From an uncultured Oscillospiraceae bacterium (lineage in GTDB: Bacteria; Bacillota; Clostridia; Oscillospirales; Oscillospiraceae): a stretch of DNA of 64,000 nt. How positions within the stretch are numbered: the stretch's first letter is position 1; each line of letters starts with the position of its first letter. Position numbers and translations under genes: made by a program. The stretch is from assembly GCA_944387065.1 (NCBI GenBank), contig CALXDM010000005.1:1-64000 (forward strand), in the 5' to 3' direction. Positions 1 through 9,843 of this stretch are shown here, piece by piece. Under the pieces are notes generated by a model. That model searched no databases. It had not been told where the DNA came from and saw only the letters and a program-made list of their open reading frames with translations.

Positions 1-59
1 AGAGCAGTATGGACGGGCAAAAAAGCCTGTATTCATGCGGGTTTTCGCCGTTTCGAGCG

Positions 60-1601
60 TCATTCCCACTCGATAGTTGCCGGCGGCTTGGAGGTGATGT
101 CATACACAATGCGGTTGACGCCCCACACCTCGTTGACAATGCGGGTGGAGATCTTGTCCAAGAGGTCGTATGGGATACGGGCCCAGTCTGCGGTCATGAA
201 ATCGCTGGTGGTCACCGCGCGCAGGGCCAGGGTGTAGTCGTAGGTGCGGCCATCCCCCATAACTCCCACGCTGCGGGTGTCGGTGAGCACCGCAAAATAC
301 TGGCTCAAATCCTTGTCCTCCCCCGCCCGGGCCAGCTCCTCCCGGAAGATTGCGTCCGCCTCCCGGAGGATGTCCAGCTTGTCCCGGGTGATCTCCCCCA
401 TCACCCGAATGGCTAGACCGGGACCGGGAAAGGGCTGGCGCATAACCAGATACTCCGGCAGACCTAACTCCCGGCCCAGCTGACGCACCTCGTCCTTAAA
501 CAGCAGGCGCAACGGCTCGATGATCTGCTTGAACTCCACACAGTCGGGCAGCCCGCCCACGTTGTGGTGGCTCTTGATGATGGCGGCCTGCCCTGTCCCG
601 GACTCGATCACGTCGGGGTAGATCGTGCCCTGTGCCAAGAATTCCACCGCGCCAATCTTCTTTGCCTCTTCCTCAAAGACCCGGATGAATTCCTCGCCGA
701 TAATCTTTCGCTTGCGCTCCGGGTCGGCCACTCCGGCCAGCTTGGAAAGGAACCGATCCTGCGCGTCCACCCGGATAAAGTGCATGGCCCACTTGGAGAA
801 GGCTTCCTCCACCTCGTCTCCCTCCCGCTTGCGCAGCAGGCCATGGTCCACAAAGACGCAGGTGAGCTGCTCACCCACCGCCTCGGCCAGCAGGGCGGCG
901 GCCACCGAGGAGTCCACCCCCCCGCTCAGGGCCAGCAGCACCCGGCCGTCTCCCACCCGCTCCCGGATGGCGGCTATGGCGGTGCGCTTGTAGTCCTCCA
1001 TGCTCCAGTCCCCAGCGGCGTGGCACACCCCATAGAGGAAGTTGCGGATCATGTCCACACCGTGCTCGGTGTGGTTGACCTCCGGGTGGTACTGCACCCC
1101 GTAGAAGCCTCGTGCCTCGTCGGCGATGGCCACGTTGGGGCAGGCGTCGGAGTGGGCGGCGAGGGCAAACCCCTCCGGCACCTTGGCCATGTAGTCCCCA
1201 TGGCTCATCCAAGATACCCCCTGCTGGGGCAGCCCCTGGAAAAGCTTACAGGTGGTATCATAGTAGGTCACGGTCTTGCCATATTCCCGGGCGGCGTCGT
1301 CCTGGGCGGGCGTCACCTCCCCACCCAACGTGTGGGCCATGAGCTGGCAGCCGTAGCAGATGCCCAGGATAGGCACCCCCCAGGTGAAGAGTTCCCTGTC
1401 CACCTTGGGGGCCCCCGCCTCATAGACCGAGCTGGGCCCTCCGGTAAAGATGATGCCGATGGGATCCATGGCCTTCAGTTCGGCCAGAGGGGTGGTGTAG
1501 GGCTTGACCTCGCAATACACCCCGCACTCCCGCACCCGGCGGGCGATGAGCTGGTTGTACTGCCCACCAAAGTCCAGCACGATGACCTGTTGATGCTCCA
1601 T
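60..1601 (-). CDS. guaA: GMP synthase (glutamine-hydrolysing)
   Basis: Converts XMP to GMP with ATP and glutamine in the cytosol (purine synthesis). The 513-aa product has the two-part GuaA layout: an N-terminal class I glutamine amidotransferase with [11 protein letters not shown] (nucleophile Cys82) and the HPEVNHT His/Glu pair near residue 171, then an ATP-pyrophosphatase domain with the PP-loop LSGGVDSS near residue 225, and the dimerisation domain ending PPATIEWE. The length is normal for the family. The ATG is preceded by AAGGGGAG. It follows carB by 56 nt on the same strand with no visible terminator between them, so carA-carB-guaA is probably one transcript joining pyrimidine/arginine precursor and purine synthesis. 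Confidence 0.97.
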   Translation of the reverse strand: MEHQQVIVLDFGGQYNQLIARRVRECGVYCEVKPYTTPLAELKAMDPIGIIFTGGPSSVYEAGAPKVDRELFTWGVPILGICYGCQLMAHTLGGEVTPAQDDAAREYGKTVTYYDTTCKLFQGLPQQGVSWMSHGDYMAKVPEGFALAAHSDACPNVAIADEARGFYGVQYHPEVNHTEHGVDMIRNFLYGVCHAAGDWSMEDYKRTAIAAIRERVGDGRVLLALSGGVDSSVAAALLAEAVGEQLTCVFVDHGLLRKREGDEVEEAFSKWAMHFIRVDAQDRFLSKLAGVADPERKRKIIGEEFIRVFEEEAKKIGAVEFLAQGTIYPDVIESGTGQAAIIKSHHNVGGLPDCVEFKQIIEPLRLLFKDEVRQLGRELGLPEYLVMRQPFPGPGLAIRVMGEITRDKLDILREADAIFREELARAGEDKDLSQYFAVLTDTRSVGVMGDGRTYDYTLALRAVTTSDFMTADWARIPYDLLDKISTRIVNEVWGVNRIVYDITSKPPATIEWE

Positions 1602-1657
1602 GGGGCCTCTCCCCTTTCTGTGTCTAGAATTTCCCGCCGGCTACTTAAGGGCCAGCG

Positions 1658-4600
1658 TCAGATCGTAGTGATGTCAATGGGGTGCAGGTCCACGCTCCTG
1701 CCCTGCTCCCGGACGGTGAGCATGGCCCGGGCGGTGTCGATGGCTGTGACACAGCCCACCGAGTGCTCCACCGTTGCCCGGCGGATCTTGAACCCGTCGG
1801 TATCCTGCCGCCTGCCCTTGGTGGGCGTATTGATCACCAGGTCAATGGTGCCTGAGGCGATCATATCGCTCAGGTTGGGATGGGCCTCGGACACCCGGGC
1901 CACCCGGGTGCAAGGCACGTCTGCATCCTGGAGGGCCTTGCAGGTGCCGTCGGTGGCCAGGATCTCAATGCCCATGTCGGCAAAGCCCCGGGCAATGCCG
2001 ACCACCTCCCGCTTGTCCTCGTCCTTGACGGTGAGGATGATCCGTCCCCCCCGCTTTGGCACCCGCATATTGGCCCCCTTAAAAGCCTTGAGCAGCGCCT
2101 GAGGGAAAGACTCGGCCAGGCCCAGCACCTCGCCGGTGGACTTCATCTCGGGGCCCAGGCCGGTGTCCACGTCGGTGAGCTTTTCAAAGGAAAACACGGG
2201 CATCTTCACCGCGTAGTACTCCGCTTGAGGATAGATCCCGGTGCCGTAGCCCAGGTCCTTTAGCTTCTGCCCCATCATCACCTTGGTGGCCAGGTCGATG
2301 ACGGGCACGCCGGTGACCTTGGAGATATAAGGGATGGTGCGGGAGGAGCGGGGATTGACCTCGATGACGTACACCTGGTCATTGTAGATGATGAACTGGA
2401 TGTTGATCAGACCGATGACCCCAAGGGCCTTGGCCAGTTGCCGGGTATAGCCCTCGATGGTCTGCCGGTGTTGATCCTCCACATGGATGGGCGGGTAGAC
2501 CGAGATGGAGTCCCCCGAGTGGACCCCCGCCCGCTCGATGTGCTCCATGATGCCGGGGATGAGGATGTCATCCCCATCAAACACCCCGTCCACCTCCACC
2601 TCCCGTCCCATGAGGTACTTGTCCACCAGGATGGGGTGCTCCTGCACCGTCTGGTTGATGATCTTCATGAAGTCCCGGATGTTCCGGTCGTTGTAGGCGA
2701 TCTCCATGCCCTGGCCCCCCAGCACATAGGAGGGACGCACCAGCACGGGGTAGCCAATCTCATTGGCCGCCTCCAACGCCTGCTGGGTGGTGAACACCGT
2801 GCGCCCCTTGGCCCGGGGGATGCCGCAGGCATTCAGGATCGCGTCAAAGCGCTCCCGGTCCTCTGCCGCGTCCACCCCGTCGGCAGGGGTGCCCAGGATG
2901 CGCACCCCCATCTCCGTGAGCGCCTTGGCCAGCTTGATGGCCGTCTGGCCGCCAAACTGCACCACCGCCGCCCAGGGCTTCTCCTGCTCCACGATGTTCT
3001 GCACGTCCTCGGCGGTGAGGGGCTCAAAATACAGCTTGTCGGCCACGTCAAAGTCGGTGGACACCGTCTCGGGGTTGTTATTGACGATGATGGTCTCGCA
3101 CCCCAGGCGCTTGAGGGCCCACACCGAGTGGACGCAGCAGTAGTCAAACTCGATGCCCTGTCCGATGCGGATGGGGCCAGAGCCCAGCACCAGCACCTTC
3201 TTCCGGCCAGCCCCGGTGTCGGCCGCCTCGTTCTCCCCGTCGTAGGAAGAATAGTAGTAGGGAGTCACCGCGTCAAACTCCGCCGCGCAGGTGTCCACCA
3301 TCTTGAAGGCCGGGATGATCCCATATTGCTCCCGCAGGGCCTTGACCTGGGCCTGCTCCATGTGGCACAGCGTGGCGATGTAGCTGTCGGCAAAGCACAT
3401 CTCCTTGGCCCGGCGCAGGGTGTCCGCGTCAGGGGCGCCCTGGCAGGCCTTCAGCGCCTCCTCCTGGTCGATGATGCGCTGGAACCCGTCCAAAAACCAG
3501 AGGTCCATCCGGGTGATGGAGTTGATCTTCTGGGGAGAGATACCCCGGCGCAGGGCCTCAGCCACCACGAACAGCCGCTCGTCGGTGACCTGGGCCAGCA
3601 AGTCCTCGATCTCGTCGTCCTCCAGCTGCTCCAGCTTGTCCAGCTTTAGCGCCCGAACGTTCAGCTCCAGAGAGCGGATGGCCTTCATCAGCGCCCCCTC
3701 GAAGGAGTTGGCGATGGCCATCACCTCGCCGGTGGCCTTCATCTGGGTGCCCAGGGTGCGGCTGGCGGTGGTGAACTTGTCAAAGGGCAGACGGGGGATC
3801 TTCAGCACGCAGTAGTCGATGGTTGGCTCAAAGCAGGCGGTGGTCTTGCCCGTCACCGCGTTGGGGATCTCGTCCAGGGTGTAGCCCAGGGCGATCTTGG
3901 CCGCCACCTTGGCAATGGGGTAGCCGGTAGCCTTGGAGGCCAGGGCGGAAGATCGGGACACCCGGGGATTGACCTCGATGACGGCGTATTCAAAGGAATC
4001 CGGATTCAGGGCGAACTGGCAGTTGCATCCCCCCTCGATCTCCAGGGCGGTGATGATGTCCAGCGCGGCGGTGCGCAGCATCTGGTATTCCTTGTTGGCC
4101 AGGGTCTGGGTGGGAGCCACCACGATGGAGTCGCCGGTGTGCACCCCCACTGGGTCGATGTTCTCCATGGAGCACACGGTGATGACGTTGCCCGCCCCGT
4201 CCCGCATCACCTCAAACTCGATCTCCTTCCACCCGGCGATGCACCGCTCGATGAGCACCTGCCCCACCCGGCTCAGGTGGATGCCCCGGTCGGCGATCTC
4301 CTCCAGGCCGGCCCGGTCATAGGCGATGCCGCCCCCGGTGCCCCCAAGGGTATAGGCGGGGCGCACGATGACGGGATAGCCGATCTTCTCGGCGAAGGCC
4401 ACCGCGTCGGCCACGCTCTCCACCACCTCGGAGGTGACACAGGGCTGCCCGATGGACTCCATGCAGTCCTTGAAGCCCTGGCGGTCCTCCGCCTTGCGGA
4501 TAGAGTCGGGGCTGGTGCCCAGCAGCTTGACCCCGTACTTCTCCAGCGTCCCGTTCTCGTGCAGGGCCATGGCCAGGTTCAACCCGGTCTGGCCCCCCAG

Positions 4601-4867
4601 GGTGGGCAGGATGGAGTCGGGCCGCTCCCGCTGGATGACCTGGGTGACCGAGGGAATGTTCAGCGGCTCGATGTACACATGATCGGCGATGTCCTTATCC
4701 GTCATGATGGTGGCGGGGTTGGAGTTGACCAGCACCACCTCGATGCCCTCTTCCTTCAAAGCCCGGCAGGCCTGGGTGCCGGCATAGTCAAACTCCGCGG
4801 CCTGGCCGATGACGATGGGTCCGGAGCCCAGCACCAGCACCTTTTTGATGTTCGGATTCTTCGCCAT
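1658..4867 (-). CDS. carB: Carbamoyl-phosphate synthase large subunit
   Basis: Makes carbamoyl phosphate from bicarbonate, ammonia delivered by CarA, and two ATP, for pyrimidine and arginine synthesis. The 1069-aa protein shows the internally duplicated CarB plan: each half begins with a similar [11 protein letters not shown](V/R)IGQ nucleotide-fold motif (near residues 9 and 560), and each half has an ATP-grasp region ([12 protein letters not shown] and [12 protein letters not shown]). The C-terminal MGS-like regulatory domain carries [15 protein letters not shown]. Length is normal. The ATG overlaps the carA stop by one base (TAATG), which points to translational coupling. Confidence 0.98.
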   Translation of the reverse strand: MAKNPNIKKVLVLGSGPIVIGQAAEFDYAGTQACRALKEEGIEVVLVNSNPATIMTDKDIADHVYIEPLNIPSVTQVIQRERPDSILPTLGGQTGLNLAMALHENGTLEKYGVKLLGTSPDSIRKAEDRQGFKDCMESIGQPCVTSEVVESVADAVAFAEKIGYPVIVRPAYTLGGTGGGIAYDRAGLEEIADRGIHLSRVGQVLIERCIAGWKEIEFEVMRDGAGNVITVCSMENIDPVGVHTGDSIVVAPTQTLANKEYQMLRTAALDIITALEIEGGCNCQFALNPDSFEYAVIEVNPRVSRSSALASKATGYPIAKVAAKIALGYTLDEIPNAVTGKTTACFEPTIDYCVLKIPRLPFDKFTTASRTLGTQMKATGEVMAIANSFEGALMKAIRSLELNVRALKLDKLEQLEDDEIEDLLAQVTDERLFVVAEALRRGISPQKINSITRMDLWFLDGFQRIIDQEEALKACQGAPDADTLRRAKEMCFADSYIATLCHMEQAQVKALREQYGIIPAFKMVDTCAAEFDAVTPYYYSSYDGENEAADTGAGRKKVLVLGSGPIRIGQGIEFDYCCVHSVWALKRLGCETIIVNNNPETVSTDFDVADKLYFEPLTAEDVQNIVEQEKPWAAVVQFGGQTAIKLAKALTEMGVRILGTPADGVDAAEDRERFDAILNACGIPRAKGRTVFTTQQALEAANEIGYPVLVRPSYVLGGQGMEIAYNDRNIRDFMKIINQTVQEHPILVDKYLMGREVEVDGVFDGDDILIPGIMEHIERAGVHSGDSISVYPPIHVEDQHRQTIEGYTRQLAKALGVIGLINIQFIIYNDQVYVIEVNPRSSRTIPYISKVTGVPVIDLATKVMMGQKLKDLGYGTGIYPQAEYYAVKMPVFSFEKLTDVDTGLGPEMKSTGEVLGLAESFPQALLKAFKGANMRVPKRGGRIILTVKDEDKREVVGIARGFADMGIEILATDGTCKALQDADVPCTRVARVSEAHPNLSDMIASGTIDLVINTPTKGRRQDTDGFKIRRATVEHSVGCVTAIDTARAMLTVREQGRSVDLHPIDITTI

Positions 4868-5949
4868 TACCCCTCACCTCCCATGGACGCCACAAAGCGG
4901 TCGAACAGGTACTCGGTATCCTGTGGGCCTGGGCTAGCCTCTGGGTGGAACTGGGTGGTGAAGCAGTTGGGCCGCTTGTAGCGCAACCCCTCGCAGGTGC
5001 CGTCGTTCACATTCACATGGGAAACCTCGGCCACCGCCGGGTCCACCGTCTCAGACAGCACCACATAACCGTGGTTCTGGCTGGTGATGAACACCCGGCC
5101 CTCCGCCACGTCCCGCACCGGGTGGTTGCCCCCCCGGTGGCCATAGGCCAGCCGCCCGGTCTTGGCCCCGGTGGCCAGGGCCAGCAGCTGGTGGCCCAGG
5201 CACACCGCGTACAGGGGCAGGCTGCTCTCATACAGCTTCCGGACCTGTTCAATGACGCCCCTGTTGTCAGCCGGGTCGCCAGGGCCATTGGACAGCATCA
5301 CCCCGTCATAGCCACCGGACAGCACCTCCTGGGCCGGGGTGGAGGCGGGCAGCACCGTCACCTGGCAGCCCCGGCGGCGCAGGCACTCCACCATGTTGCG
5401 CTTGACCCCGAAGTCCAGCAAGGCCACATGGCGGCGCCCCTCCCCATAGGCGGGAAGGGTCTCCGGCTGGCGGCAGGTGACCCGCTCCACCGCCCCGCTC
5501 ACCCGGTAGGCCCGCAGCTGTTCTACCACCTGGTCGACATGAAAATGCTCCGCGCAGGTGATCATACCGTTCATGGATCCCTGGCTGCGGAGAAGTTTGG
5601 TCAGCGCGCGGGTGTCCACCCCCTCGATGCCAACAATATGGTGTTGCTTCAAAAATTCGTCCAGGGTGGCCTGGCAGCGGAAGTTGCTTCCCCGAGGGGA
5701 GAGATGGCGCACCACAAAGGCCTCCACCCAGGGGCGGCGGGACTCGTTGTCCTGCTCGTTCACCCCGTAATTGCCCACCAGTGGATAGGACATCACCACT
5801 CCTTGTCCCGCATAGGAGGGGTCGGTCAATACCTCCTGATAACCAGTCATGGAGGTGTTGAACACCATCTCGCACACCCGCTCCCCGGCCTCTCCGATGG
5901 ACCGGCCGGGAAAGACCGCCCCGTTTGCCAGAATCAATGTCGCCTTCAA
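4867..5949 (-). CDS. carA: Carbamoyl-phosphate synthase small (glutaminase) subunit
   Basis: Hydrolyses glutamine and channels ammonia to CarB. The 360-aa product has the CarA N-terminal domain ([36 protein letters not shown]) and a C-terminal class I amidotransferase domain with [12 protein letters not shown] (nucleophile Cys) and HPEASPGP. I chose the TTG at 5949 because it sits 4 nt after AGGCGGGAG and gives the usual N-terminus (L)[10 protein letters not shown] longer in-frame ORF reaches 6045, but its extra 32 residues are encoded by the structured leader and look non-coding. First gene of the car-gua run; see the leader terminator and promoter entries for likely control. Confidence 0.95.
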   Translation of the reverse strand: MKATLILANGAVFPGRSIGEAGERVCEMVFNTSMTGYQEVLTDPSYAGQGVVMSYPLVGNYGVNEQDNESRRPWVEAFVVRHLSPRGSNFRCQATLDEFLKQHHIVGIEGVDTRALTKLLRSQGSMNGMITCAEHFHVDQVVEQLRAYRVSGAVERVTCRQPETLPAYGEGRRHVALLDFGVKRNMVECLRRRGCQVTVLPASTPAQEVLSGGYDGVMLSNGPGDPADNRGVIEQVRKLYESSLPLYAVCLGHQLLALATGAKTGRLAYGHRGGNHPVRDVAEGRVFITSQNHGYVVLSETVDPAVAEVSHVNVNDGTCEGLRYKRPNCFTTQFHPEASPGPQDTEYLFDRFVASMGGEG

Positions 5950-5965
5950 TGTACTCCCGCCTTTC

Positions 5966-6021
5966 AAAAAGCCGCCCCGTAGACAGCGCCTCCTGCCGGG
6001 GCAGGATCGGTCCGGGGCGGC
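5966..6021 (-). terminator. Leader terminator / probable attenuator ahead of carA
   Basis: On the minus strand, 8-nt arms GCCGCCCC and GGGGCGGC (6014-6021 and 5971-5978) are followed directly by TTTTT (5970-5966). Inside the loop is a second 7-bp helix, TCCTGCC/GGCAGGA. The structure lies between the promoter and the carA ribosome-binding site, so readthrough must be regulated. A PyrR-type or other antitermination mechanism is an inference; I could not identify a convincing PyrR-binding sequence. Confidence 0.7.
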
Positions 6022-6065
6022 AATGCGCTGCTCTTTGCACCACACAGCAAACTGTGATCTGTTCT

Positions 6066-6094
6066 ATCTTAGCGTATCTGACCGCAAAAGGCAA
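6066..6094 (-). promoter_or_regulatory. Sigma-A type promoter for carA-carB-guaA
   Basis: The minus strand reads TTGCCT (6094-6089), a 17-bp spacer, then TAAGAT (6071-6066). Transcription would start near 6059 and run about 110 nt through the leader terminator before carA. Confidence 0.6.
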
Positions 6095-6219
6095 GGCGCA
6101 CTTCCCGATTTTTTCTCCCCGGATCAAAAAATGTGGTTTTGGACAATTGGACGGCATATCCCCCAGGGTTGGCGGGCAAAATGATCCATAGCATTCTGCC
6201 ATCTCATGGGGGTGATCCT

Positions 6220-6900
6220 GTGTTTGTGGTGCTCATTCGCACCGTTGTGCTCTACCTGCTCATCATCGTGGGCATCCGCCTGCTGGGCAAGCGCCAGGTG
6301 GGGGAGCTGGAGCCCTCCGAGCTCACCCTGGCCCTCATCATCGCCGACCTGGCCTCGGTGCCCATGCAGGACAACGGCATCCCCATGCTGTCGGGGCTGA
6401 TCCCCATCGTCGTGCTGCTGGCGGTGGCCACCATCCTGTCCGTGCTGTCCGCCCGCTCCATCCGGTTTCGCGCCCTGCTGTGCGGGCGGCCCAGCGTGGT
6501 CATCCGGGACGGGGTGGTGCTGGAGGGAGAGCTGCGCAAAAACCGCCTGACCTTGGACGAGCTGATGGAGGAGCTGCGCATCCAAGGCTTCACCGACTTC
6601 CGGGCCATCCAGTTTGCCATTCTGGAGACCAACGGCCAGCTGTCCGTGCTGCCCCGGGCCGCCCAAAAGCCCCCCTCCTGCGCCCAGCTGGGCATATCCA
6701 CCCAGGATCCAGGTATCCCGGTCATCCTCATCAGCGACGGACGCCTGCTGGAGCGCAACCTGAAGTCCCAGGGCTATGAGCGGGCCTGGCTGAACCGGCA
6801 GCTGGCCGCCCACGGGCTGTCTGACCCGGAGCAGGTCTTCCTCTTCACCGTGGACCAGATGGGCGGCACCTACTGCGTGGCGAAAGGGGGGGCGGCATGA
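6220..6900 (+). CDS. DUF421 (YetF/YdfR-like) membrane protein
   Basis: A 226-aa protein with two or three hydrophobic segments at the N-terminus (IRTVVLYLLIIVGIRLLGKR and GLIPIVVLLAVATILSVL) and a soluble C-terminal domain containing VVIRDGVVLEGELRKNRLT and LDELMEELRIQGF. This is the layout of the DUF421 family. Related proteins are found in spore-forming Firmicutes, but the biochemical role is unclear. GTG at 6220 follows GGGGGTGA with 5-nt spacing; an in-frame ATG at 6181 would add 13 residues. It overlaps the next gene by 4 nt (ATGA), and the DUF421-DUF4363 pairing recurs in Clostridia. Confidence 0.85.
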   Translation: MFVVLIRTVVLYLLIIVGIRLLGKRQVGELEPSELTLALIIADLASVPMQDNGIPMLSGLIPIVVLLAVATILSVLSARSIRFRALLCGRPSVVIRDGVVLEGELRKNRLTLDELMEELRIQGFTDFRAIQFAILETNGQLSVLPRAAQKPPSCAQLGISTQDPGIPVILISDGRLLERNLKSQGYERAWLNRQLAAHGLSDPEQVFLFTVDQMGGTYCVAKGGAA

Positions 6901-7280
6901 AGCGGCTTTGGGTCGCCACAGCGCTGATCTTGGTCCTGGCCGGACTGTCCACCCTGCATGTATTCACCCTCAGCCACATCACCCATCAGCTGACCGGCCA
7001 TCTGGACCAGGCCCGCCAGGAGCTGATCCAGGGCCAGTGGGAATCTGCCCAGTCCCTCATCCAGGAGGCCTGCCAGGAGTGGGAGCGGCATGGCTTCTAC
7101 CTTCACACCACTTTGCGCCACACAGATCTGGACGCCATCCGGGGCGGTTTTCAGGAGGCCATGGCCTATCTCTCCGCCCGGGAGGACGCCTCGGAGTGCG
7201 CCGCGGTGTGCGCCCGGATGATCAACCAACTGGAGCTGATCCAGGAGGCGGAGCTGCCCACCATCCACAACTTGATGTAG
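6897..7280 (+). CDS. DUF4363 family protein
   Basis: A 127-aa protein with one N-terminal hydrophobic segment (residues 4-24, possible signal anchor) followed by a helical, charged domain rich in Glu, Gln and Leu with EWERHGFYLHTTLRH in the middle. This fits the DUF4363 family, whose function is unknown. The ATG overlaps the stop of the DUF421 gene (ATGA), so the two are co-translated and probably work together at the membrane. A strong terminator follows 26 nt downstream. Confidence 0.75.
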   Translation: MKRLWVATALILVLAGLSTLHVFTLSHITHQLTGHLDQARQELIQGQWESAQSLIQEACQEWERHGFYLHTTLRHTDLDAIRGGFQEAMAYLSAREDASECAAVCARMINQLELIQEAELPTIHNLM

Positions 7281-7305
7281 GATGGGCGAGCGGGAAAAGG
7301 CCGTG

Positions 7306-7336
7306 AAAAAAAAACGGGGCAAAGCCCCGTTTTTTT
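7306..7336. terminator. Bidirectional intrinsic terminator
   Basis: AACGGGGC-AAA-GCCCCGTT with an A-run on its left and TTTTTT on its right, so it can stop transcription from both sides. It lies between the DUF4363 gene and the convergent small ORF at 7350. Confidence 0.85.
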
Positions 7337-7349
7337 CACCCCAGCCCCC

Positions 7350-7559
7350 TTACAGCTCGGGGGAGTGGAAGTGATCCAAGTCCTGCCACTCATCCAGATC
7401 CGTCCCCGCCCTGGGCGGAGTGGATTGGGGTCCGGCCTGCACCCTGCCCGCCGTCACATCCGAGAGCATCTTGTAGTCCGGCTTGCGGTACTTGGGCGCC
7501 TTTCCCCCAGACCAGATGTCCTTCCCTTTTCCTTTGGCCTTCCCCTTTCCCTGACTCAA
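7350..7559 (-). CDS. Small hypothetical protein (69 aa)
   Basis: Unrecognised. The TTG at 7559 is preceded by AAGGAGG with 8-nt spacing, which favours a real gene; a longer in-frame ATG start at 7586 lies inside a hairpin and lacks a ribosome-binding site. The product is hydrophilic: a G/K-rich start (SQGKGKAKGKGKD), then a Pro/Gln-rich middle and an acidic, aromatic tail (DLDEWQDLDHFHSPEL). There is no membrane segment or Cys. It sits beside another tiny hydrophilic ORF on the same strand. A nucleic-acid-binding or spore-core protein is possible but only a guess. Confidence 0.5.
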   Translation of the reverse strand: MSQGKGKAKGKGKDIWSGGKAPKYRKPDYKMLSDVTAGRVQAGPQSTPPRAGTDLDEWQDLDHFHSPEL

Positions 7560-7582
7560 GCTTACCGCCTCCTTATGATACC

Positions 7583-7616
7583 ACATAGGCGGAGGGCTTC
7601 CGCCCTCCGCCTATGT
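7583..7616. terminator. 15-bp hairpin between two small ORFs
   Basis: ACATAGGCGGAGGGC pairs perfectly with GCCCTCCGCCTATGT around a 4-nt loop. It lies just after the 45-aa ORF (7629-7766) and just before the 69-aa ORF on the minus strand. There is no good T-run on the minus side, so termination efficiency is uncertain. Confidence 0.5.
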
Positions 7617-7628
7617 TTCCCTTGCGCT

Positions 7629-7766
7629 TTAGTGCCCCTGGTTCGTGGGATTCTTGTTCTCGGGGCTGTACTCCTTCTTCGCCTCGGGACGCTTCTTGTT
7701 CTCCATGCCCTTCTTATTCTCCGGGCTCTGGTTCTTCCCCTGGACGGGGTTGCGATTGGATTCCAC
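7629..7766 (-). CDS. Tiny Asn/Lys/Pro-rich protein (45 aa)
   Basis: Not recognised. GTG at 7766 follows GAGGTGAT with 4-nt spacing. The 45-aa product is almost entirely N, K, E, P, Q and S, with SPEN(K)K/N motifs near residues 14 and 34 and no hydrophobic stretch, so it is probably disordered. Composition recalls minor small acid-soluble spore proteins, but no family motif was recognised. It is divergent from nrdR. Confidence 0.45.
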   Translation of the reverse strand: MESNRNPVQGKNQSPENKKGMENKKRPEAKKEYSPENKNPTNQGH

Positions 7767-7865
7767 AGTTATCACCTCACTGTTGCCAGTATCCCTCACC
7801 CCGCCTCCCTTTATACGCCCCCAGCAAAATTTTTTCCAAAAGACATACCCAAGATGGAAAAACCA

Positions 7866-7874
7866 TGCTATAAT
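7866..7874 (+). promoter_or_regulatory. Extended -10 promoter for nrdR
   Basis: TGC-TATAAT forms an extended -10 about 70 nt before the nrdR start. No good -35 hexamer lies at the expected distance, as is usual for extended -10 promoters. Confidence 0.5.
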
Positions 7875-7944
7875 CAAGGCTGACTTCGCCGTCCCGATCC
7901 CCCGGCGCGGCGCAAAAGATCCCATCCCGCGAGGAGGAAACGCC

Positions 7945-8400
7945 ATGAAATGTCCCTTTTGTGCCCACCCCGAAAGCAAGGTGGTGGACTCCCGCCCCGC
8001 CGATGAGGGCAACAGCATTCGCCGCCGCCGGGAATGCCTGGACTGCCATAAGCGCTTTACCACCTATGAAACGGTGGAGAGCCTGCCCCTGGTAGTCATC
8101 AAGCGGGACGGCAGCCGGCAGGCCTTTGACAAGGAGAAGCTGCTGGGCAGTATGCTCAAAGCCTGTGAGAAGCGCTCGGTGCCCATGTCCACCTTGGAGC
8201 AGCTGGCCGACGAGATCGAGCAGTCCCTCCAAAACGAGATGGAGCGGGAAATCCCCAGCACGGAGATCGGCGAGCTGGTCATGGACCGGCTCAAGGATGT
8301 GGACGAGGTCTCCTATGTCCGCTTTGCCTCCGTCTACCGGCAGTTCAAGGACATCGGCACCTTCATGGCCGAGCTGAGCAAACTGCTCCAGGAGAAGTGA
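7945..8400 (+). CDS. nrdR: Transcriptional repressor NrdR
   Basis: Represses ribonucleotide reductase genes in response to ATP/dATP. The 151-aa protein (normal length) has the N-terminal zinc ribbon with Cys3, Cys6, Cys31 and Cys34, the conserved [19 protein letters not shown] stretch, and a C-terminal ATP-cone ([30 protein letters not shown]). ATG at 7945 is preceded by GAGGAGG. It is monocistronic, with its own promoter and a terminator 34 nt after the stop. No NrdR-box or nrd gene was seen in this window. Confidence 0.97.
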   Translation: MKCPFCAHPESKVVDSRPADEGNSIRRRRECLDCHKRFTTYETVESLPLVVIKRDGSRQAFDKEKLLGSMLKACEKRSVPMSTLEQLADEIEQSLQNEMEREIPSTEIGELVMDRLKDVDEVSYVRFASVYRQFKDIGTFMAELSKLLQEK

Positions 8401-8433
8401 GACCGGCTGCCCCCCTCTACCAGATCCATGCAA

Positions 8434-8465
8434 AGAGCAGGCGCCCCGTGGGGCGCCTGCTCTCT
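8434..8465 (+). terminator. Terminator after nrdR
   Basis: AGAGCAGGCGCCCC pairs with GGGGCGCCTGCTCT (14 bp, 2-nt gap between arms), followed by a short T-containing tail. It lies between the convergent genes nrdR and upp. Confidence 0.75.
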
Positions 8466-8494
8466 TATTCCTCTTCTTGCCTACTGCTCCATCC

Positions 8495-9133
8495 TCACTT
8501 GGTGCCGAAGATGCGGTCCCCCGCATCACCCAGGCCGGGCACGATGTAGGCCCGCTCGTTGAGCTTCTCATCCACCGCCGCCACATAGATGTCCACGTCG
8601 GGGTGATCCCGGCGGATACAGGCGATGCCCTCGGGGGCGGCCAAAATGTTCATCAGCTTGATGTGCTTGCAGCCGTACCCCTTCAGGAAGGTGATGGCCG
8701 CCGAGGCCGATCCCCCGGTGGCCAGCATGGGGTCCAACACGATCACGTCCCGCTCCGCGATGTCCTGGGGCATCTTGCAGTAGTACTCCACCGGGGCGTG
8801 GGTCTCCGGGTCCCGGTACAGGCCGATATGCCCCACCTTGGCCGAGGGGATCAGGTTCAAGATTCCGTCCACCATGCCCAGCCCCGCCCGGAGGATGGGC
8901 ACGATGGCCAGCTTCTTGCCCGCCAGGGTTTGGAAGGTGCCGGTGGCGATGGGCGTCTCAATCTCCACCGTCTGCAAGGTCAGGTCCCGGGTGGCCTCAT
9001 AGCACTCCAGGGCGGCCATCTCTGAAACCAATTCCCGGAACTGCTTCACCCCGGTGTTCTTATCCCGGAGGATGGACAGCTTGTGCTGCAGCAGCGGATG
9101 ATCCAGAATATGTACCTTTTCCATGCTTGTCAT
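8495..9133 (-). CDS. upp: Uracil phosphoribosyltransferase
   Basis: Salvages uracil with PRPP to UMP. The 212-aa protein has the UPRTase PRPP loop [14 protein letters not shown] and conserved N-terminal [13 protein letters not shown]. The C-terminus carries [14 protein letters not shown]. The ATG at 9133 overlaps the tsaB stop by 4 nt (ATGA) and sits 9 nt after AAAGGAG; an ATG three codons later is a weaker alternative. Third gene of a tsaE-tsaB-upp run, an unusual neighbour where rimI or tsaD often occurs. Confidence 0.97.
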   Translation of the reverse strand: MTSMEKVHILDHPLLQHKLSILRDKNTGVKQFRELVSEMAALECYEATRDLTLQTVEIETPIATGTFQTLAGKKLAIVPILRAGLGMVDGILNLIPSAKVGHIGLYRDPETHAPVEYYCKMPQDIAERDVIVLDPMLATGGSASAAITFLKGYGCKHIKLMNILAAPEGIACIRRDHPDVDIYVAAVDEKLNERAYIVPGLGDAGDRIFGTK

Positions 9134-9843
9134 TCCCCTTTTCTCCTTTCGGTTTGCTCCAGGCGCTCCCGCTCTGCCTGGCTGAGTCTATGATACTCTG
9201 GCATGAGCCGCTCCGGGGGCACCAGCTCTCCTGCCTGGGCCAGACGGAGGGCCGCCCGGGCCACCCCCCACGCCGTGGGATAGACCAGATGGGGCGGCAT
9301 GGTGCGGGCGGGCACCCCCGCGGCCTGGAAGGCTTGACTGCACAGCGCCGCCCCGTCCCCCACCAGCAGCTGCTCCGCCCCAGAGGCCCCCGCCTGGGCG
9401 CACAGCTGCTCCAACTCAATGGCCTGATCCGGGCTCAGCCGGGTCAGCCCCCCGTCCCGGGCCAGGAAGCGGGCGCTGTACACCTGGGACCGCCGGGCGT
9501 CCATCACCGCGCAGATCTCCCCATCCACATGGGCGCACTGCCAGGCCATGGACTCCAGCGTGGAGCAGGCCGCGCACGGCTTGTCCCCCGGCCAGGCCAG
9601 GCCCTTGGCCGCGGCCACCCCGATGCGCACCCCAGTAAAGGACCCCGGCCCCGCCGCCACGGCGATCACATCCATCTCCGCCAGGCTCAACCCCGCCTGC
9701 TCCAGCAGGGCGGCCGCCATGGGCATCAGGGTGGCCGAGTGGGTCAGGCCACTGTTGTAGAAGCTCTGGGCCAACAGACGCTCCCCCTCGGTCACCGCCA
9801 CGCTTGCGGTCACCGACGAGGTCTCCAGGGCCAGGATCTTCAC
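9130..9843 (-). CDS. tsaB: tRNA threonylcarbamoyladenosine protein TsaB
   Basis: Partner of TsaD in forming t6A37 in ANN-decoding tRNAs. The 237-aa product has the ASKHA-like N-terminus [27 protein letters not shown] and [12 protein letters not shown], typical of TsaB. The GTG at 9843 overlaps the tsaE stop (GTGA) and gives [10 protein letters not shown]; the longer ORF to 9993 runs inside tsaE and is rejected. Its stop overlaps the upp start. The C-terminal half lacks the full metal site of TsaD, as expected for TsaB. Confidence 0.95.
   Translation of the reverse strand: MKILALETSSVTASVAVTEGERLLAQSFYNSGLTHSATLMPMAAALLEQAGLSLAEMDVIAVAAGPGSFTGVRIGVAAAKGLAWPGDKPCAACSTLESMAWQCAHVDGEICAVMDARRSQVYSARFLARDGGLTRLSPDQAIELEQLCAQAGASGAEQLLVGDGAALCSQAFQAAGVPARTMPPHLVYPTAWGVARAALRLAQAGELVPPERLMPEYHRLSQAERERLEQTERRKGE

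Noticed and set aside
564..3649. Long plus-strand ORFs opposite guaA and carB
   Set aside because: GC-rich coding DNA leaves open antisense frames; products are low-complexity (His/Leu/Gly/Val-rich) with no recognisable domain.
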